64,000 bases of DNA, taken from assembly GCF_007971025.1 (NCBI RefSeq), contig NZ_CP042436.1, positions 4,464,001-4,528,000 on the forward strand, in the 5' to 3' direction. The translations under genes and the position numbers were made by a program. The stretch comes from Mucilaginibacter ginsenosidivorans (GTDB lineage Bacteria; Bacteroidota; Bacteroidia; Sphingobacteriales; Sphingobacteriaceae). The notes under the pieces were generated by a model. The model had not been told where the DNA came from and searched no databases. It was given only the letters and a program-made list of their open reading frames with translations. This document shows, piece after piece, positions 1 to 7,708 of this stretch (position 1 is its first letter; every line of letters begins with the position of its first letter).

Positions 1-216
1 TTAAAACACCAATTCCATTATCCTGGCTTCTGCTAATTTGCCAGTTATCCTTGAGGTGAAATTGTCACTGAACTGTTTATCAAACATTTATTTATCCACA
101 ACGCTTCTTTTTTAACTTTTGCTTTTCTTATATTTAACCCGCAGATAACCTTGTGGTTACTTTAATACCAGATAGTTAATTTGATCGACCAAAAATTATC
201 GCACGTACCCCAAAAA

Positions 217-573
217 ATGGCAAAAAGTAAATCAAACTCGCCTGTTGGAAACAACATCAGGCGCCTGCGCGAAAACAACAAATGGAGCCAGCAGGTAATA
301 GCCGAGAGGCTGAACATTTCCATCCCCGCCTATTCAAAGATCGAAACCGGCGTTACGGATGTAAACCTGTCCAGGCTTGAGCAGATAGCCCACCTTTTTG
401 AAGTGGGCCTCCCAGGGTTGTTCGGTGGCGACGCGATACCCGCGCCAATGCCTACGCCCGAATTCGAAAAGCTTGAAAAGGAACTTTCTGAATGCGAGAA
501 AGAGATCTTATACCTTCAGCGCAAGGTAATACAGCTTTACGAAGAACTTAACAAAGTAGCGGTTAACCAATAA
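217..573 (+). CDS. XRE-family helix-turn-helix DNA-binding protein
   Basis: Small transcription regulator of the Cro/C1 (XRE) type. The N-terminal half carries a five-helix HTH_3 domain, with the stretch GNNIRRLRENNKWSQQVIAE followed by the typical IPAYSKIETG recognition-helix region. The C-terminal third is rich in Glu, Leu and Lys (about the last 30 residues) and looks like a coiled coil, probably for dimerisation. The reading frame is open from a TTG at 181, but the ATG at 217 (MAKSKSNSP) gives a normal-length protein of 118 residues and is preferred. No target or partner gene can be named. The family call is firm; the role is unknown. Confidence 0.85.
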   Translation: MAKSKSNSPVGNNIRRLRENNKWSQQVIAERLNISIPAYSKIETGVTDVNLSRLEQIAHLFEVGLPGLFGGDAIPAPMPTPEFEKLEKELSECEKEILYLQRKVIQLYEELNKVAVNQ

Positions 574-596
574 AACACTACCTTTCATGAGGAAGA

Positions 597-619
597 TCAG
601 CAGGTTGTTCGCCTGCTGA
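597..619. other. Perfect 8-bp hairpin after the XRE gene
   Basis: TCAGCAGG (597-604) and CCTGCTGA (612-619) form a perfect stem with a 7-base loop, 24 bases after the XRE stop codon. No T-run follows, so it is at best a Rho-dependent or processing-type 3' end. Confidence 0.4.
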
Positions 620-742
620 CCCGCCTCATCGTCACCTCATTTTCCGCGCCTGTCAGAGCGCCCCGGGGGCTCAATGTTATGTGCAACAAAAAAGCCACCT
701 GCGTTGTACAGATAGCTCTCTCTGAAATATATGCTGAACTTG

Positions 743-759
743 TACCCCCAACCGGGGTA
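743..759 (-). terminator. Possible terminator hairpin after the GIN-domain gene
   Basis: TACCCC (743-748) pairs with GGGGTA (754-759) around a 5-base loop, just beyond the stop codon of the leftward GIN-domain gene. The stem is short and lacks a clear U tract, so the assignment is weak. Confidence 0.3.
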
Positions 760-771
760 AAAGGGGATTGC

Positions 772-1380
772 TTATAAAGTAGCCATATCCAATTGATAGG
801 CTGGCACGTTCCGGTTCTCGGTCATGTGGACTGCTGTAAAGTTTACCTTATTTACGCTGGTAGCCACGTCATGTTTCAGGGTCATGTCGTTCGCGGTGCC
901 GGCAAGGTCGGCGGTGGCATGGTCGGCAAGGGTAACATTGGCGCTGTAAGCATCCAGGTTTAATTTAGCCGAAGCCTCATTATGCAGGCTAACACTCAGC
1001 TCTATCGGGCTTAACTTACCAAACGATTTTACTTCGGCATTGTCATAAGCGCTGATAGAACGCAGGTCGGTGGATTTAACCCAAACCACCAATTTCTGGT
1101 CGGCGTATGAAGAGATGCGCAGCACGCCGTTCTGACTTTGTACCAATGCGCTTTCTTCGTAGTATTTGTTGTAAACTTTAACCTGGTCGGCGTCGCCGTC
1201 AGATACGTACAGTTCAACGTTACCGCGAACTTCGATCTTACTGATTTTGTTAACCGTGGTAAGCACCGTGCTTACTTCGCTTTTATTTGCTGCCCCGTCT
1301 TTGTCGGCTGCGAATGATGTATTACCTATCCCTAATGCTAAGGTGGCGATGGTTGCGAGTGTTATGATTGTAGTTTTCAT
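772..1380 (-). CDS. Secreted GIN-domain (DUF2807-like) protein
   Basis: A 202-residue protein with a Sec signal peptide (MKTTIITLATIATLALG, cleavage probably after the Ala of NTSFA). The mature part begins with a Thr/Val-rich segment, then KISKIEVRGNVELYVSDGDA and repeated short beta-strand units (LRSISAYDNAEVKSFGKL, LNLDAYSANVTLADHATADL). This is the pattern of the 'putative auto-transporter adhesin head GIN domain' family, a right-handed beta-solenoid common in Bacteroidota. Its biochemical role is not known. It is monocistronic, with 245 bases of non-coding sequence upstream. Family call good; function open. Confidence 0.75.
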   Translation of the reverse strand: MKTTIITLATIATLALGIGNTSFAADKDGAANKSEVSTVLTTVNKISKIEVRGNVELYVSDGDADQVKVYNKYYEESALVQSQNGVLRISSYADQKLVVWVKSTDLRSISAYDNAEVKSFGKLSPIELSVSLHNEASAKLNLDAYSANVTLADHATADLAGTANDMTLKHDVATSVNKVNFTAVHMTENRNVPAYQLDMATL

Positions 1381-1625
1381 CGTTTTATTATGCTGATTGT
1401 GAATTATATATGTTCTTTGTTTTTAAATACATCCATAAGACGATACGCCGGAATAAACGTTACAGGCAAAACCCGACTATTAGATGTACGGCCTTATTTT
1501 CACGGTGAACGGGCTGTAATCGTCGGTGAAAAGTTGGGGTGATGAAAGAGCTTGGCGGGGGCGCCCAGCGATGACGGAAATTTAACGGTAGCAATTTGAT
1601 TGAAACTGTAACAGCAGGGTAACTA

Positions 1626-2387
1626 TTAAGTCTGCGGCGGTATAATCATACTGAAATGATAGCCCTGCCCCCGGGGCGAGTTCATTTTCCAACTGGCTTG
1701 CAGCATTTGAAGCCTGCTTATAATATTGTACATGCCCATCCCCTTTTTTAGGTTCAACCCGTCCATCCCTTTGCCATTGTCGATATAGCTGATAAGCAGG
1801 TTATCATCCTTTACATCAAAATTTAAATTGATCGCCGTTGCGCCGGAATGTTTCAGGGTGTTGCTCACCAATTCCTGCAATACGCGGTAAACCGCCAGCG
1901 ATACATCAGGTCCCCAGGGTGTCGACCTCGCGCTTTCGCTACTGGTGAATTGCACATGCAGCCTGCTTGCTTTCTCGAGGTTTTCACACAATTGCTCAAC
2001 CACCTCCCACAAGTGCAGCACGGGGATGAACTGCGGTGAAAGGCTGTGAGAGATGTTTCGTACGTTTTCGATTATCCTGTCGACAGCGGCAACACCGGCA
2101 TCGTTGCCGTCATTGTCGTCCATCTGCATTCTTAAAACTGCCAGCTGGCCGCCGACATCGTCGTGCAGGTTTTGGCCTATGCGCTTGCGGTCGTCCTCCT
2201 GGAACCGGATCACCGAGTGCAGCAAGTCCTTCTGGTACTGTGTTTCGGCCTCCGCCAGTTTCCTTTTTTCTTTCAGCACCCTGTTTTGGGCGCGTATTTG
2301 TAAAAGGATGAAGGAAACGATCAGCAAAAAGGCTCCCACTATACTAATTAGGAGCAATACGAACAGATTATCGCTGGTTTTTGGCAT
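1626..2387 (-). CDS. Sensor histidine kinase, LuxR/NarL-type (HisKA_3)
   Basis: A 253-residue kinase with one N-terminal membrane helix (about residues 8-30), a short coiled linker, and the HisKA_3 dimerisation segment with the phospho-acceptor His75 in GQNLHDDVGGQ. The HATPase_c domain shows the N-box ELVSNTLKHS (Asn176) and the G-box DNGKGM (203-208), with a second glycine motif KKGMGMYNI. There is no extracytoplasmic sensor domain, so input probably comes from the multi-pass membrane protein encoded immediately upstream, whose frame overlaps this start by 20 bases. The natural partner is the NarL-type regulator transcribed divergently from 3907. Kinase call is firm; the pairing is inferred from position. 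Confidence 0.9.
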   Translation of the reverse strand: MPKTSDNLFVLLLISIVGAFLLIVSFILLQIRAQNRVLKEKRKLAEAETQYQKDLLHSVIRFQEDDRKRIGQNLHDDVGGQLAVLRMQMDDNDGNDAGVAAVDRIIENVRNISHSLSPQFIPVLHLWEVVEQLCENLEKASRLHVQFTSSESARSTPWGPDVSLAVYRVLQELVSNTLKHSGATAINLNFDVKDDNLLISYIDNGKGMDGLNLKKGMGMYNIISRLQMLQASWKMNSPRGQGYHFSMIIPPQT

Positions 2388-3024
2388 ACAAAAAGCCTAC
2401 CGTAAACAAAAGGTACATCACCATTACGAGGGTGGCGTGAACGGTGCCGAAAAATAAGTTCACCTTTAAACTTGCCTTCTCATACAGAACATCCAAAAAG
2501 GCAAAGAAAAAAAAGGAGCTGCCAAAATAGAGCAACAATCCCGTAGTAATCCAATTTAAAGGATATTTGACCCACGATTTTGAATCATCAGAGTCACCTC
2601 GCTTAAAAAAATAAAGCAAGCAAAAGCCTGAGATGATCAGCGCTGCGACCGACCTCGGATAAGAATTGAAACGGTAGATGCTTTGAATAAAACTCAGGTC
2701 GACAATTGCAAATACCAAAAATCCTATCATAACAACTCCAATCAGCCGCCTGATCGAAGAATTGTCAAAAATTATTTGAAAAAATCTACCTAATAGCAGC
2801 AACTCAGCCATAGTATAAAGATGAAGCAACGGCAAGTTATTTATATCCCTAATACCCAAAAGTCTTTCTAAAACGTCCATAACTCCCCCAAATAGCAAGT
2901 ACCAATAAATAATTTCTAACTTCCTATTTTTATAACTTTTTTGTATCAATCCTGTAGCCAGCGGGATGATTACGGTAGCAGGTACAAAGACTGTAACATA
3001 TAAATGCTTCATCCCCCAATTCAA
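2368..3024 (-). CDS. Multi-pass membrane protein upstream of the histidine kinase
   Basis: 218 residues, with about six or seven hydrophobic segments separated by short charged loops and no recognised catalytic motif. I do not recognise the family. Position is informative: it lies in a leftward operon, 12 bases after the 149-aa gene and overlapping the kinase start by 20 bases, so the two are almost certainly translated together. Since the kinase has a single membrane helix and no sensor domain, this protein is a reasonable candidate for the sensing subunit. The start could also be the second Met (MKHLYV) at 3012. Real gene: confident; role: inference. Confidence 0.7.
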   Translation of the reverse strand: MNWGMKHLYVTVFVPATVIIPLATGLIQKSYKNRKLEIIYWYLLFGGVMDVLERLLGIRDINNLPLLHLYTMAELLLLGRFFQIIFDNSSIRRLIGVVMIGFLVFAIVDLSFIQSIYRFNSYPRSVAALIISGFCLLYFFKRGDSDDSKSWVKYPLNWITTGLLLYFGSSFFFFAFLDVLYEKASLKVNLFFGTVHATLVMVMYLLFTVGFLYAKNQR

Positions 3025-3036
3025 ATTAGCTCCTTT

Positions 3037-3486
3037 TCAGATAGGGAGATACAACTCACTTTGAAAATCGCAATAAACAGGGCATGGTGAAGTAAAATCA
3101 TAAACCGAAGTGTCGTTCGGATTGGCGGGATCATTAATAACTATATCGGCATGGGGCCTGTACTTATCGGCAAAAAAAACAGGGACTATTAAACCGCACA
3201 GATTAGCAGTTGTTGGTGGTTTGGGATCGTCTTCGCCGTTAAGCCCGAAATATAACCTAATGCCCTTCAGCGACTGCTCCTTATATTTTTCGCGTATGGC
3301 ATCAATATCGTTAAAAGAGATCATGATGGCCCGGGGGATAGACTGCGGATTGCCGTTATAGCTATTTGATTCGATGGCCCAGTTCAGCCACCTTTTCACA
3401 CGTATTTTTGCAACCTCAATTGCAATGGATGTGTCCGCTAACGGGATCACTGGAACGTCGTTTTGAACGGAATTAGGGTTTTCCAT
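3037..3486 (-). CDS. Hypothetical protein of the kinase operon (149 aa)
   Basis: A soluble protein with no signal peptide or membrane helix. It contains an early alpha-helical part (IEVAKIRVKRWLNWAIE), a middle segment with SFNDIDAIREKY, and a C-terminal part rich in Pro, Asp and Asn (DDPKPPTT, NDPANPNDTS). I recognise no family. It sits between a 58-aa gene and the membrane protein in a leftward operon that ends with a histidine kinase, which suggests a link to that signalling unit. Confidence 0.6.
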   Translation of the reverse strand: MENPNSVQNDVPVIPLADTSIAIEVAKIRVKRWLNWAIESNSYNGNPQSIPRAIMISFNDIDAIREKYKEQSLKGIRLYFGLNGEDDPKPPTTANLCGLIVPVFFADKYRPHADIVINDPANPNDTSVYDFTSPCPVYCDFQSELYLPI

Positions 3487-3528
3487 GTTTTTTTAATTAA
3501 TTGGGTTAAAAATATTCGGTTAGTTAGG

Positions 3529-3705
3529 TTATAAGTAATATTCGTGATAAAACTGCGTCCTCGTATCCCTGGCAATAAAAACAGTCTGCTGCTCCCCGGG
3601 AAATTTTTGTTTGAAACCCCCGATCAACCGGTCGGCCAATTCCCTGCTGATGCCTTGCACCACATCCTGCGCACTCCTTTTAACATTTTTTACCGCTGTT
3701 TCCAT
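3529..3705 (-). CDS. Small 58-aa protein opening the kinase operon
   Basis: A short open frame on the minus strand that translates to a 58-residue polar protein beginning METAVKNVKRSAQDVVQ and ending TQFYHEYYL. Codon use resembles its neighbours, it is co-directional with the next gene (42 bases away) and it fills what would otherwise be a 400-base gap before the divergent regulator. It contains an amphipathic helix (VVQGISRELADRLIGGF). No family is recognised. It is likely the first gene of the kinase operon. Confidence 0.5.
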   Translation of the reverse strand: METAVKNVKRSAQDVVQGISRELADRLIGGFKQKFPGEQQTVFIARDTRTQFYHEYYL

Positions 3706-3906
3706 GCTATGATAATAATGTGATCTTTACTACAAAAAATTTGGTTGGGCGTGCTGCGCAGGCAACCTGTCTGCGGCTGTTTGAAGCTATAAATCTACCC
3801 TACATACGGTGTATTCACCACCCGTTTTTTAACGGTATTTTTACAGTGTTTACACCCCTTTGCTAATTTTACATATCTTACTATATTTTGCCGCCGCACA
3901 CCTGTT

Positions 3907-4572
3907 ATGATGAGTACTATTAAAATCGCCATTGTTGACGACCAAAAAATATTTCGCCAGAGTTTAGGCGTACTACTTTTAGCTAATCCTGACTTTGAAT
4001 TAATAGCAGAAGCAGACAATGGTGCCGATTACCTGGCCCAATTGCAACAGATGGCCATGTTGCCCGACATTACCATACTGGATATGGAACTGCCCGGCAT
4101 AAGCGGGATGGAGCTTCACAAACTTTTGCAGCAACAATATCCTCAAATAAAAATATTGGTGCTGTCCATCCATTCCAACGAAAGACTGATAGCCAAAATG
4201 ATAGAAAACGGCGCAAGCGGCTACCTTGTAAAAAATTGTGACAAGTCGGAGTTGTTCGCCGCCATCAATTCGGTATATCATTCAGGGTTTTATATCAACC
4301 AACGGGTGATGCAGGCTATACAAAGAGCGGCGAATTATAAAAATAAACCGGTGCGTAATGTTAACGGGATAGATATTGATGTTTCGAAACGGGAAACCGA
4401 GATACTGCAAATGATCTGCCACGAACTGAACGCGGGCGAAATTGCCGAAAAACTGTTTATCAGCAGCCGCACAGTGGACGGCCACAAAGCTAACCTGCTG
4501 CTTAAAACAGGCTGTAAAAATACTGCCGGCCTGGTGGTATTTGCTATCAGGAATGGGATCGTCGAGATCTGA
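3907..4572 (+). CDS. Response regulator, NarL/LuxR family
   Basis: A 221-residue two-component regulator. The receiver domain (about 5-120) has the acidic pair IVDDQ (Asp11, Asp12), the phospho-acceptor Asp59 in ITILDMELPG and the conserved Lys109 in GYLVKN. A LuxR-type helix-turn-helix (about 155-215) follows, with SKRETEILQMICHELNAGEI and SSRTVDGHKANLLLKTG. It is divergent from the kinase operon (3529-3705 is its first gene) and is followed on the same strand, after 219 bases, by the two beta-proteins and the CdtB-like gene. It may therefore control that operon, though this is inferred only from position. Confidence 0.93.
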   Translation: MMSTIKIAIVDDQKIFRQSLGVLLLANPDFELIAEADNGADYLAQLQQMAMLPDITILDMELPGISGMELHKLLQQQYPQIKILVLSIHSNERLIAKMIENGASGYLVKNCDKSELFAAINSVYHSGFYINQRVMQAIQRAANYKNKPVRNVNGIDIDVSKRETEILQMICHELNAGEIAEKLFISSRTVDGHKANLLLKTGCKNTAGLVVFAIRNGIVEI

Positions 4573-4710
4573 TCCTCACCTACCTCCTTCGTCCAAACCA
4601 TAACAGGTAAAAATACCTGCTGTTGCCGGTATAAATACGCCATTTAGCGAACGGGTAATTCTGCGCTAAAAATCGGGTCGTTAGTGCCATTACTTTGACT
4701 CGTCGAAACG

Positions 4711-4724
4711 TGAAAGCGCTTTCA
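4711..4724. promoter_or_regulatory. 14-bp palindrome matching the LacI-family operator consensus
   Basis: TGAAAGCGCTTTCA is a perfect palindrome that satisfies the LacI-family consensus TGNAANCGNTTNCA at every fixed position. It lies 67 bases upstream of the start codon of the first beta-protein, which fits an operator over or just downstream of a promoter. No LacI-family regulator is encoded in this window. Function is inferred. Confidence 0.5.
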
Positions 4725-4791
4725 CCGACGACAAAAAAGGCGGATACCGAAAAGCCTTGAAAGAGTAGGTGCAAAAAAAAATATCAAAAAA

Positions 4792-5472
4792 ATGGCAAAT
4801 TCATACGGAATTACAGTAGCGCTGGATTCTTATACCTTAGGCAAACTGCAAGCAGGTAATTATTCGTTACAGGTTTTCAAAGGTGCAAAAGGTAACCAAT
4901 CGACCGCGCTTCCCACGTTATGGTTCTCAGTAACCGAATTCAGCGCCACTGTCTCATTAAAATGGACAGAGCAATATGGCGCTTTTGTTGATAATCAAAC
5001 TATTGCAAACGGCGTGGTGGTAGACATCAGCAGTAGCAAAGCCATGAATCTGGGCGACCTGATGACACTTTTATCTGACGGTGATACTAATGTAACGACA
5101 ACCGGAGGCAGAGACGGCGCAATTACCGTTTTCAGTCAGCAGTCGAACGAGTGGATCTGCGGCATGACCCAATCCATGAATGGCAGCGCCCCTACCCCCA
5201 TCTGCGCTTTCCCGCTTTTTGGCAGCCAGGCCGACCTGATGGAACCTTACGAGACTGTGGTGCTTATGTTTGCATCGGGCCAGGTTGCAACAGGCACAGT
5301 CGTTGAAGAAGCAATCTCTTCATCGGTAACTATTACATTATCAGGCGCCGCGCCAAGTGTTGCCGTCGCATTTGATATGAACCTTGGATGGAACACCAGC
5401 GGCAACCCCTATGCTGTGGTTAATCCCCTGCCGATAAACCTGGCAGAAACATTAATAGTTCCGATCAGCTAA
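4792..5472 (+). CDS. Beta-rich protein of unknown family, paralogue 1 of the CdtB-like operon
   Basis: 226 residues, no signal peptide, no membrane helix, high Thr/Ser/Val/Gly content and alternating hydrophobic residues typical of a beta-sandwich. It is a clear paralogue of the next gene. Shared landmarks are the N-terminal MAN-Y-I-(A/S)LD, LWFS/LWHT, SLKWTEQYGAF versus SVSWTDDYAGF, M(N/Q)LGD(L/V), GALT/GAIT-F, (W/R)ICG-(M/A)-QS and a final (L/Y)-WNT-G block. I recognise no family; it lacks the QxW pattern of the ricin-type lectins CdtA and CdtC. Position upstream of a CdtB-like nuclease suggests a carrier, binding or pore role, which is inference. Confidence 0.75.
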   Translation: MANSYGITVALDSYTLGKLQAGNYSLQVFKGAKGNQSTALPTLWFSVTEFSATVSLKWTEQYGAFVDNQTIANGVVVDISSSKAMNLGDLMTLLSDGDTNVTTTGGRDGAITVFSQQSNEWICGMTQSMNGSAPTPICAFPLFGSQADLMEPYETVVLMFASGQVATGTVVEEAISSSVTITLSGAAPSVAVAFDMNLGWNTSGNPYAVVNPLPINLAETLIVPIS

Positions 5473-5476
5473 TCTC

Positions 5477-5501
5477 AAAGGGCGCTACCAGGCGCCCTTT
5501 T
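5477..5501 (+). terminator. Hairpin between the two beta-protein genes
   Basis: AAAGGGCGC (5477-5485) and GCGCCCTTT (5492-5500) form a 9-bp perfect stem with loop TACCAG and a short T-run. It begins 5 bases after the stop codon of the first beta-protein. It could act as a partial terminator that sets a higher level for the first protein than for the downstream pair. Confidence 0.6.
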
Positions 5502-5528
5502 CACCACGACTTGATAATATTTTTTGCC

Positions 5529-6230
5529 ATGGCAAATTATTCGATCAATATCAGCCTTGATAACGGTACCCTGAATTTCTTTGCCCAAAACGACTATTGG
5601 CTGAGAATATACAAGGGTGAACTGACAAATGCGGTTTGCGTAAATACTTTATGGCACACAACCAACATTTTTACGTCGTCGGTATCGGTATCCTGGACAG
5701 ATGACTATGCCGGTTTTATTTGTCCTCAGATACCTTTAAATAAGGGAGCATATATCCGTGCTTCAGTAACCCCCATGCAATTAGGGGACGTATTGAGTAT
5801 GAATAGTTCGGGAATAGCTAGTTTAACTACAAAAGGCGGTACCGCGGGCGCGTTAACCTTTTTTAATAACAGCCATTATGCGCGTATATGCGGCGCGGCA
5901 CAAAGTATTACAGGTACAAACCAGCTATATATGGCAATGCCTATGCTGGGGCAGGGCAATAATGTTGTAGTTCCTCAGGAAAATGTGTTATTGGTATTCG
6001 AGTCGGGCGAAATGGCACCCGGCACCGTTGTGAGCCGCGCAATAAATCCATCACTGCTGGCAAAGCTGAATCCGGGTTCCCCAATCATCAATATAACCTA
6101 TGATTACCTGAACTCATGGAACACTAACGGCAGCACCCAAGCCTCGGTAATACCCGGACCTGCCGCGATCACAGATCAATTAAGAAAACAACATAATCCT
6201 CTGTTACGACAAATTAAAAAACTACGATAA
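5529..6230 (+). CDS. Beta-rich protein of unknown family, paralogue 2 of the CdtB-like operon
   Basis: 233 residues from the ATG at 5529 (MANYSINISLDN), which aligns with the start of its paralogue; an upstream in-frame start at 5511 adds six residues and is less likely. It lacks a signal peptide and membrane helices. It differs from the first copy by a basic C-terminal tail (QLRKQHNPLLRQIKKLR), which could contact nucleic acid, membrane or a partner. Its stop codon overlaps the ATG of the CdtB-like gene by one base (TAATG), so translation is probably coupled. Family unrecognised; a delivery or binding partner of the nuclease is the working idea. Confidence 0.75.
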   Translation: MANYSINISLDNGTLNFFAQNDYWLRIYKGELTNAVCVNTLWHTTNIFTSSVSVSWTDDYAGFICPQIPLNKGAYIRASVTPMQLGDVLSMNSSGIASLTTKGGTAGALTFFNNSHYARICGAAQSITGTNQLYMAMPMLGQGNNVVVPQENVLLVFESGEMAPGTVVSRAINPSLLAKLNPGSPIINITYDYLNSWNTNGSTQASVIPGPAAITDQLRKQHNPLLRQIKKLR

Positions 6231-6891
6231 TGAAACTAGTTACATGGAATATGCAGGGCGCCAGCCACAGCACCGAAAACAAATGGAACGCTGGCATTAT
6301 GAACTTTTTTGGCAATGGTGCCGATATCTGCTGTCTGCAGGAATGCGGGGCAGTGCCCGCATCTGCCAGGCTTATAAACCCTAATTTTGCAGGTGTCGCC
6401 AATTTACACTATTACACCTGGGGCACAAACCGCACCAACAAACATATCCTTTTTTATCAGTCCGACCCGAACGGCAACCGCTGTAACCTGGCAGTGGTAT
6501 CAACATCCCCGCCTATGGGCGGGGATGTTGTGTGGCCGGTCATTGCACCTGTATGGCGGCCGGCACTTGGTTTTCAAATCGACGCCAATCACTTTATATT
6601 CTGCCAGCATGCGATTAGTCCGAACGGCCCTGACGCCGCCGGGTTATTAGCCGCGATCAACAACGCTGTTGGTGCGCCTGGCAATTACTGGGTGGCAGGC
6701 GGCGACTATAACCGGGAGCCTCCGGCGCTGATGACTCCATTTACAATATGCCCCCCAATAATAATACCTATTCGGTAAATGACCCTTTAAGGAAGCTTGA
6801 TTACTGCGTTAAAAACTTCGGGTTGCCCGTAACAGGCATCGTACAGGGACTTATCCTATCCGATCATTACCCGGTATTTTATACTATTTGA
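6230..6891 (+). pseudogene. cdtB: Cytolethal distending toxin B-like DNase (frameshifted)
   Basis: A DNase I-fold (endonuclease/exonuclease/phosphatase) protein of the CdtB type, toxins that nick host DNA. The opening VTWNMQGASHSTENKWN matches the CdtB signature (WNLQGS..ESKWN). Active-site residues in frame one are Glu38 (CLQECG), Arg84, His127 (FCQHA) and Asp159/Asn161 (GGDYNR). The frame then ends at 6778. A -1 shift at the C6 run 6751-6756 continues with Asp191 (KLDYC) and Asp212-His213 (LSDHYPVFY), stopping at 6891. Restoring one C gives 220 residues, close to mature CdtB length. There is no signal peptide. It is coupled to the preceding beta-protein. The break may be real decay, phase variation or a sequencing error. 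Homology call strong; toxin role inferred from the family. Confidence 0.85.
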
Positions 6892-6934
6892 GCCTGGATT
6901 TTTGAGGCCCTGCGCGTTCAATCTTTAACCATAG

Positions 6935-6970
6935 AACGCATGTTCAAGTATCCACTCTTGAACATGCGTT
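6935..6970. terminator. Strong hairpin after the CdtB-like gene
   Basis: AACGCATGTTCAAG (6935-6948) and CTTGAACATGCGTT (6957-6970) form a perfect 14-bp stem with an 8-base loop, 44 bases past the restored CdtB stop. There is no T-run, so it may be an RNA 3'-end stabiliser or a protein-binding palindrome as well as a terminator. Confidence 0.55.
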
Positions 6971-7257
6971 AGATTGACTATACCCGTCAACTACTCACCA
7001 CTGACCATTCCCCCTCACTACACTAAGTATTCACGCCACTGCCCAATTTAATACCGCTTTTATGTTCCAAAATCCAAAGAAGTCCAAAAAAGCAAAGAAG
7101 AGACCATTTTAGCCAGCTTTAATCCGATGCGCACTACCGTGTCGAAAACAAGCGCTACCTGGCCGCAATGCTTTTTTGAACTTAGCACACTAAGTAAACC
7201 TTGCCCACCTCGGTTTATCAGGGTAAAAAGGGAATTCTTCAAAATCAAAAAAGAAAC

Positions 7258-7524
7258 CAACCCTCTTTACCGCTCGCGGTAGAGAGGGTCGACAAGTGCA
7301 GCGATGTCGGGGTGAATAAACGGCGAAGCGGCCAATCGGCATCCAAAACCCAACCCTCTTTACCGCTCGCGGTAGAGAGGGTCGACAAGTGCAGCGATGT
7401 CGGGGTGAATAAACGGCGAAGCGGCCAATCGGCATCCAAAACCCAACCCTCTTTACCGCTCGCGGTAGAGAGGGTCGACAAGCGCAGCGATGTCGGGGTG
7501 AGTAAACGGCGAAGCGGCCAATCG
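7258..7524. repeat. Three tandem copies of a 93-bp repeat with an internal hairpin
   Basis: Units start at about 7258, 7351 and 7444 with a period of exactly 93 bp; the first two are essentially identical, and the third differs at two bases I can see and lacks the last dozen. Each unit starts with an imperfect 12-bp inverted repeat, CCCTCTTTACCG / CGGTAGAGAGGG around CTCG, followed by a conserved GTCGACAAG and CAGCGATGTCGGGGTGA. It has the look of a dispersed intergenic element of this genus that has been locally multiplied. It is not coding. Confidence 0.85.
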
Positions 7525-7708
7525 CCTCCATTTTAGTTAACGTATCAAGCACACGGTACGTGCGCCAACGTATGAAAGGAGAATTATCTTTGATTTCGAA
7601 CTGAGTCGTTATTTATTTGTGAGATTTAAGTTAATCTTCGGAAGACTTAAACCGGGTGGGTATAATTTGGAACAGAAGCAATTTTTTTGTTTCTTGCAGT
7701 TTTAAACT

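Larger units (their letters stand above)
6892..7708. other. 817-base non-coding region with hairpin, period-7 array and tandem repeat
   Basis: No convincing gene. The region holds the 14-bp hairpin at 6935-6970, a short period-7 array at 6987-7021 (units TCAACTA, CTCACCA, CTGACCA, ...), and three copies of a 93-bp repeat at 7258-7524. The remaining sequence, including 7025-7250, shows no feature I recognise. Open frames across the repeat exist in several frames only because the repeat length is a multiple of three. Confidence 0.6.

Noticed and set aside
1..87. A 28-codon minus-strand frame (MFDKQFSDNF...) ending at base 1
   Set aside because: Too short to support, no recognisable motif, and its boundary coincides with the window edge only by chance.
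4792..6230. The two beta-proteins as CdtA and CdtC
   Set aside because: They lack signal peptides and the aromatic QxW repeats of ricin-type lectins; only position relates them to the Cdt subunits.
7060..7260. 66-codon minus-strand frame (MVSFLILKNSLF...)
   Set aside because: No family recognised, composition unlike neighbouring proteins, and partly overlapping repetitive intergenic DNA.
7258..7524. Repeat array as a possible CRISPR
   Set aside because: Units of 93 bp are contiguous with no unique spacers between them.
7190..7552. Overlapping open frames of 78 to 120 codons on both strands
   Set aside because: They exist because the 93-bp tandem repeat is a multiple of three; the products are plain repeat translations in several frames.
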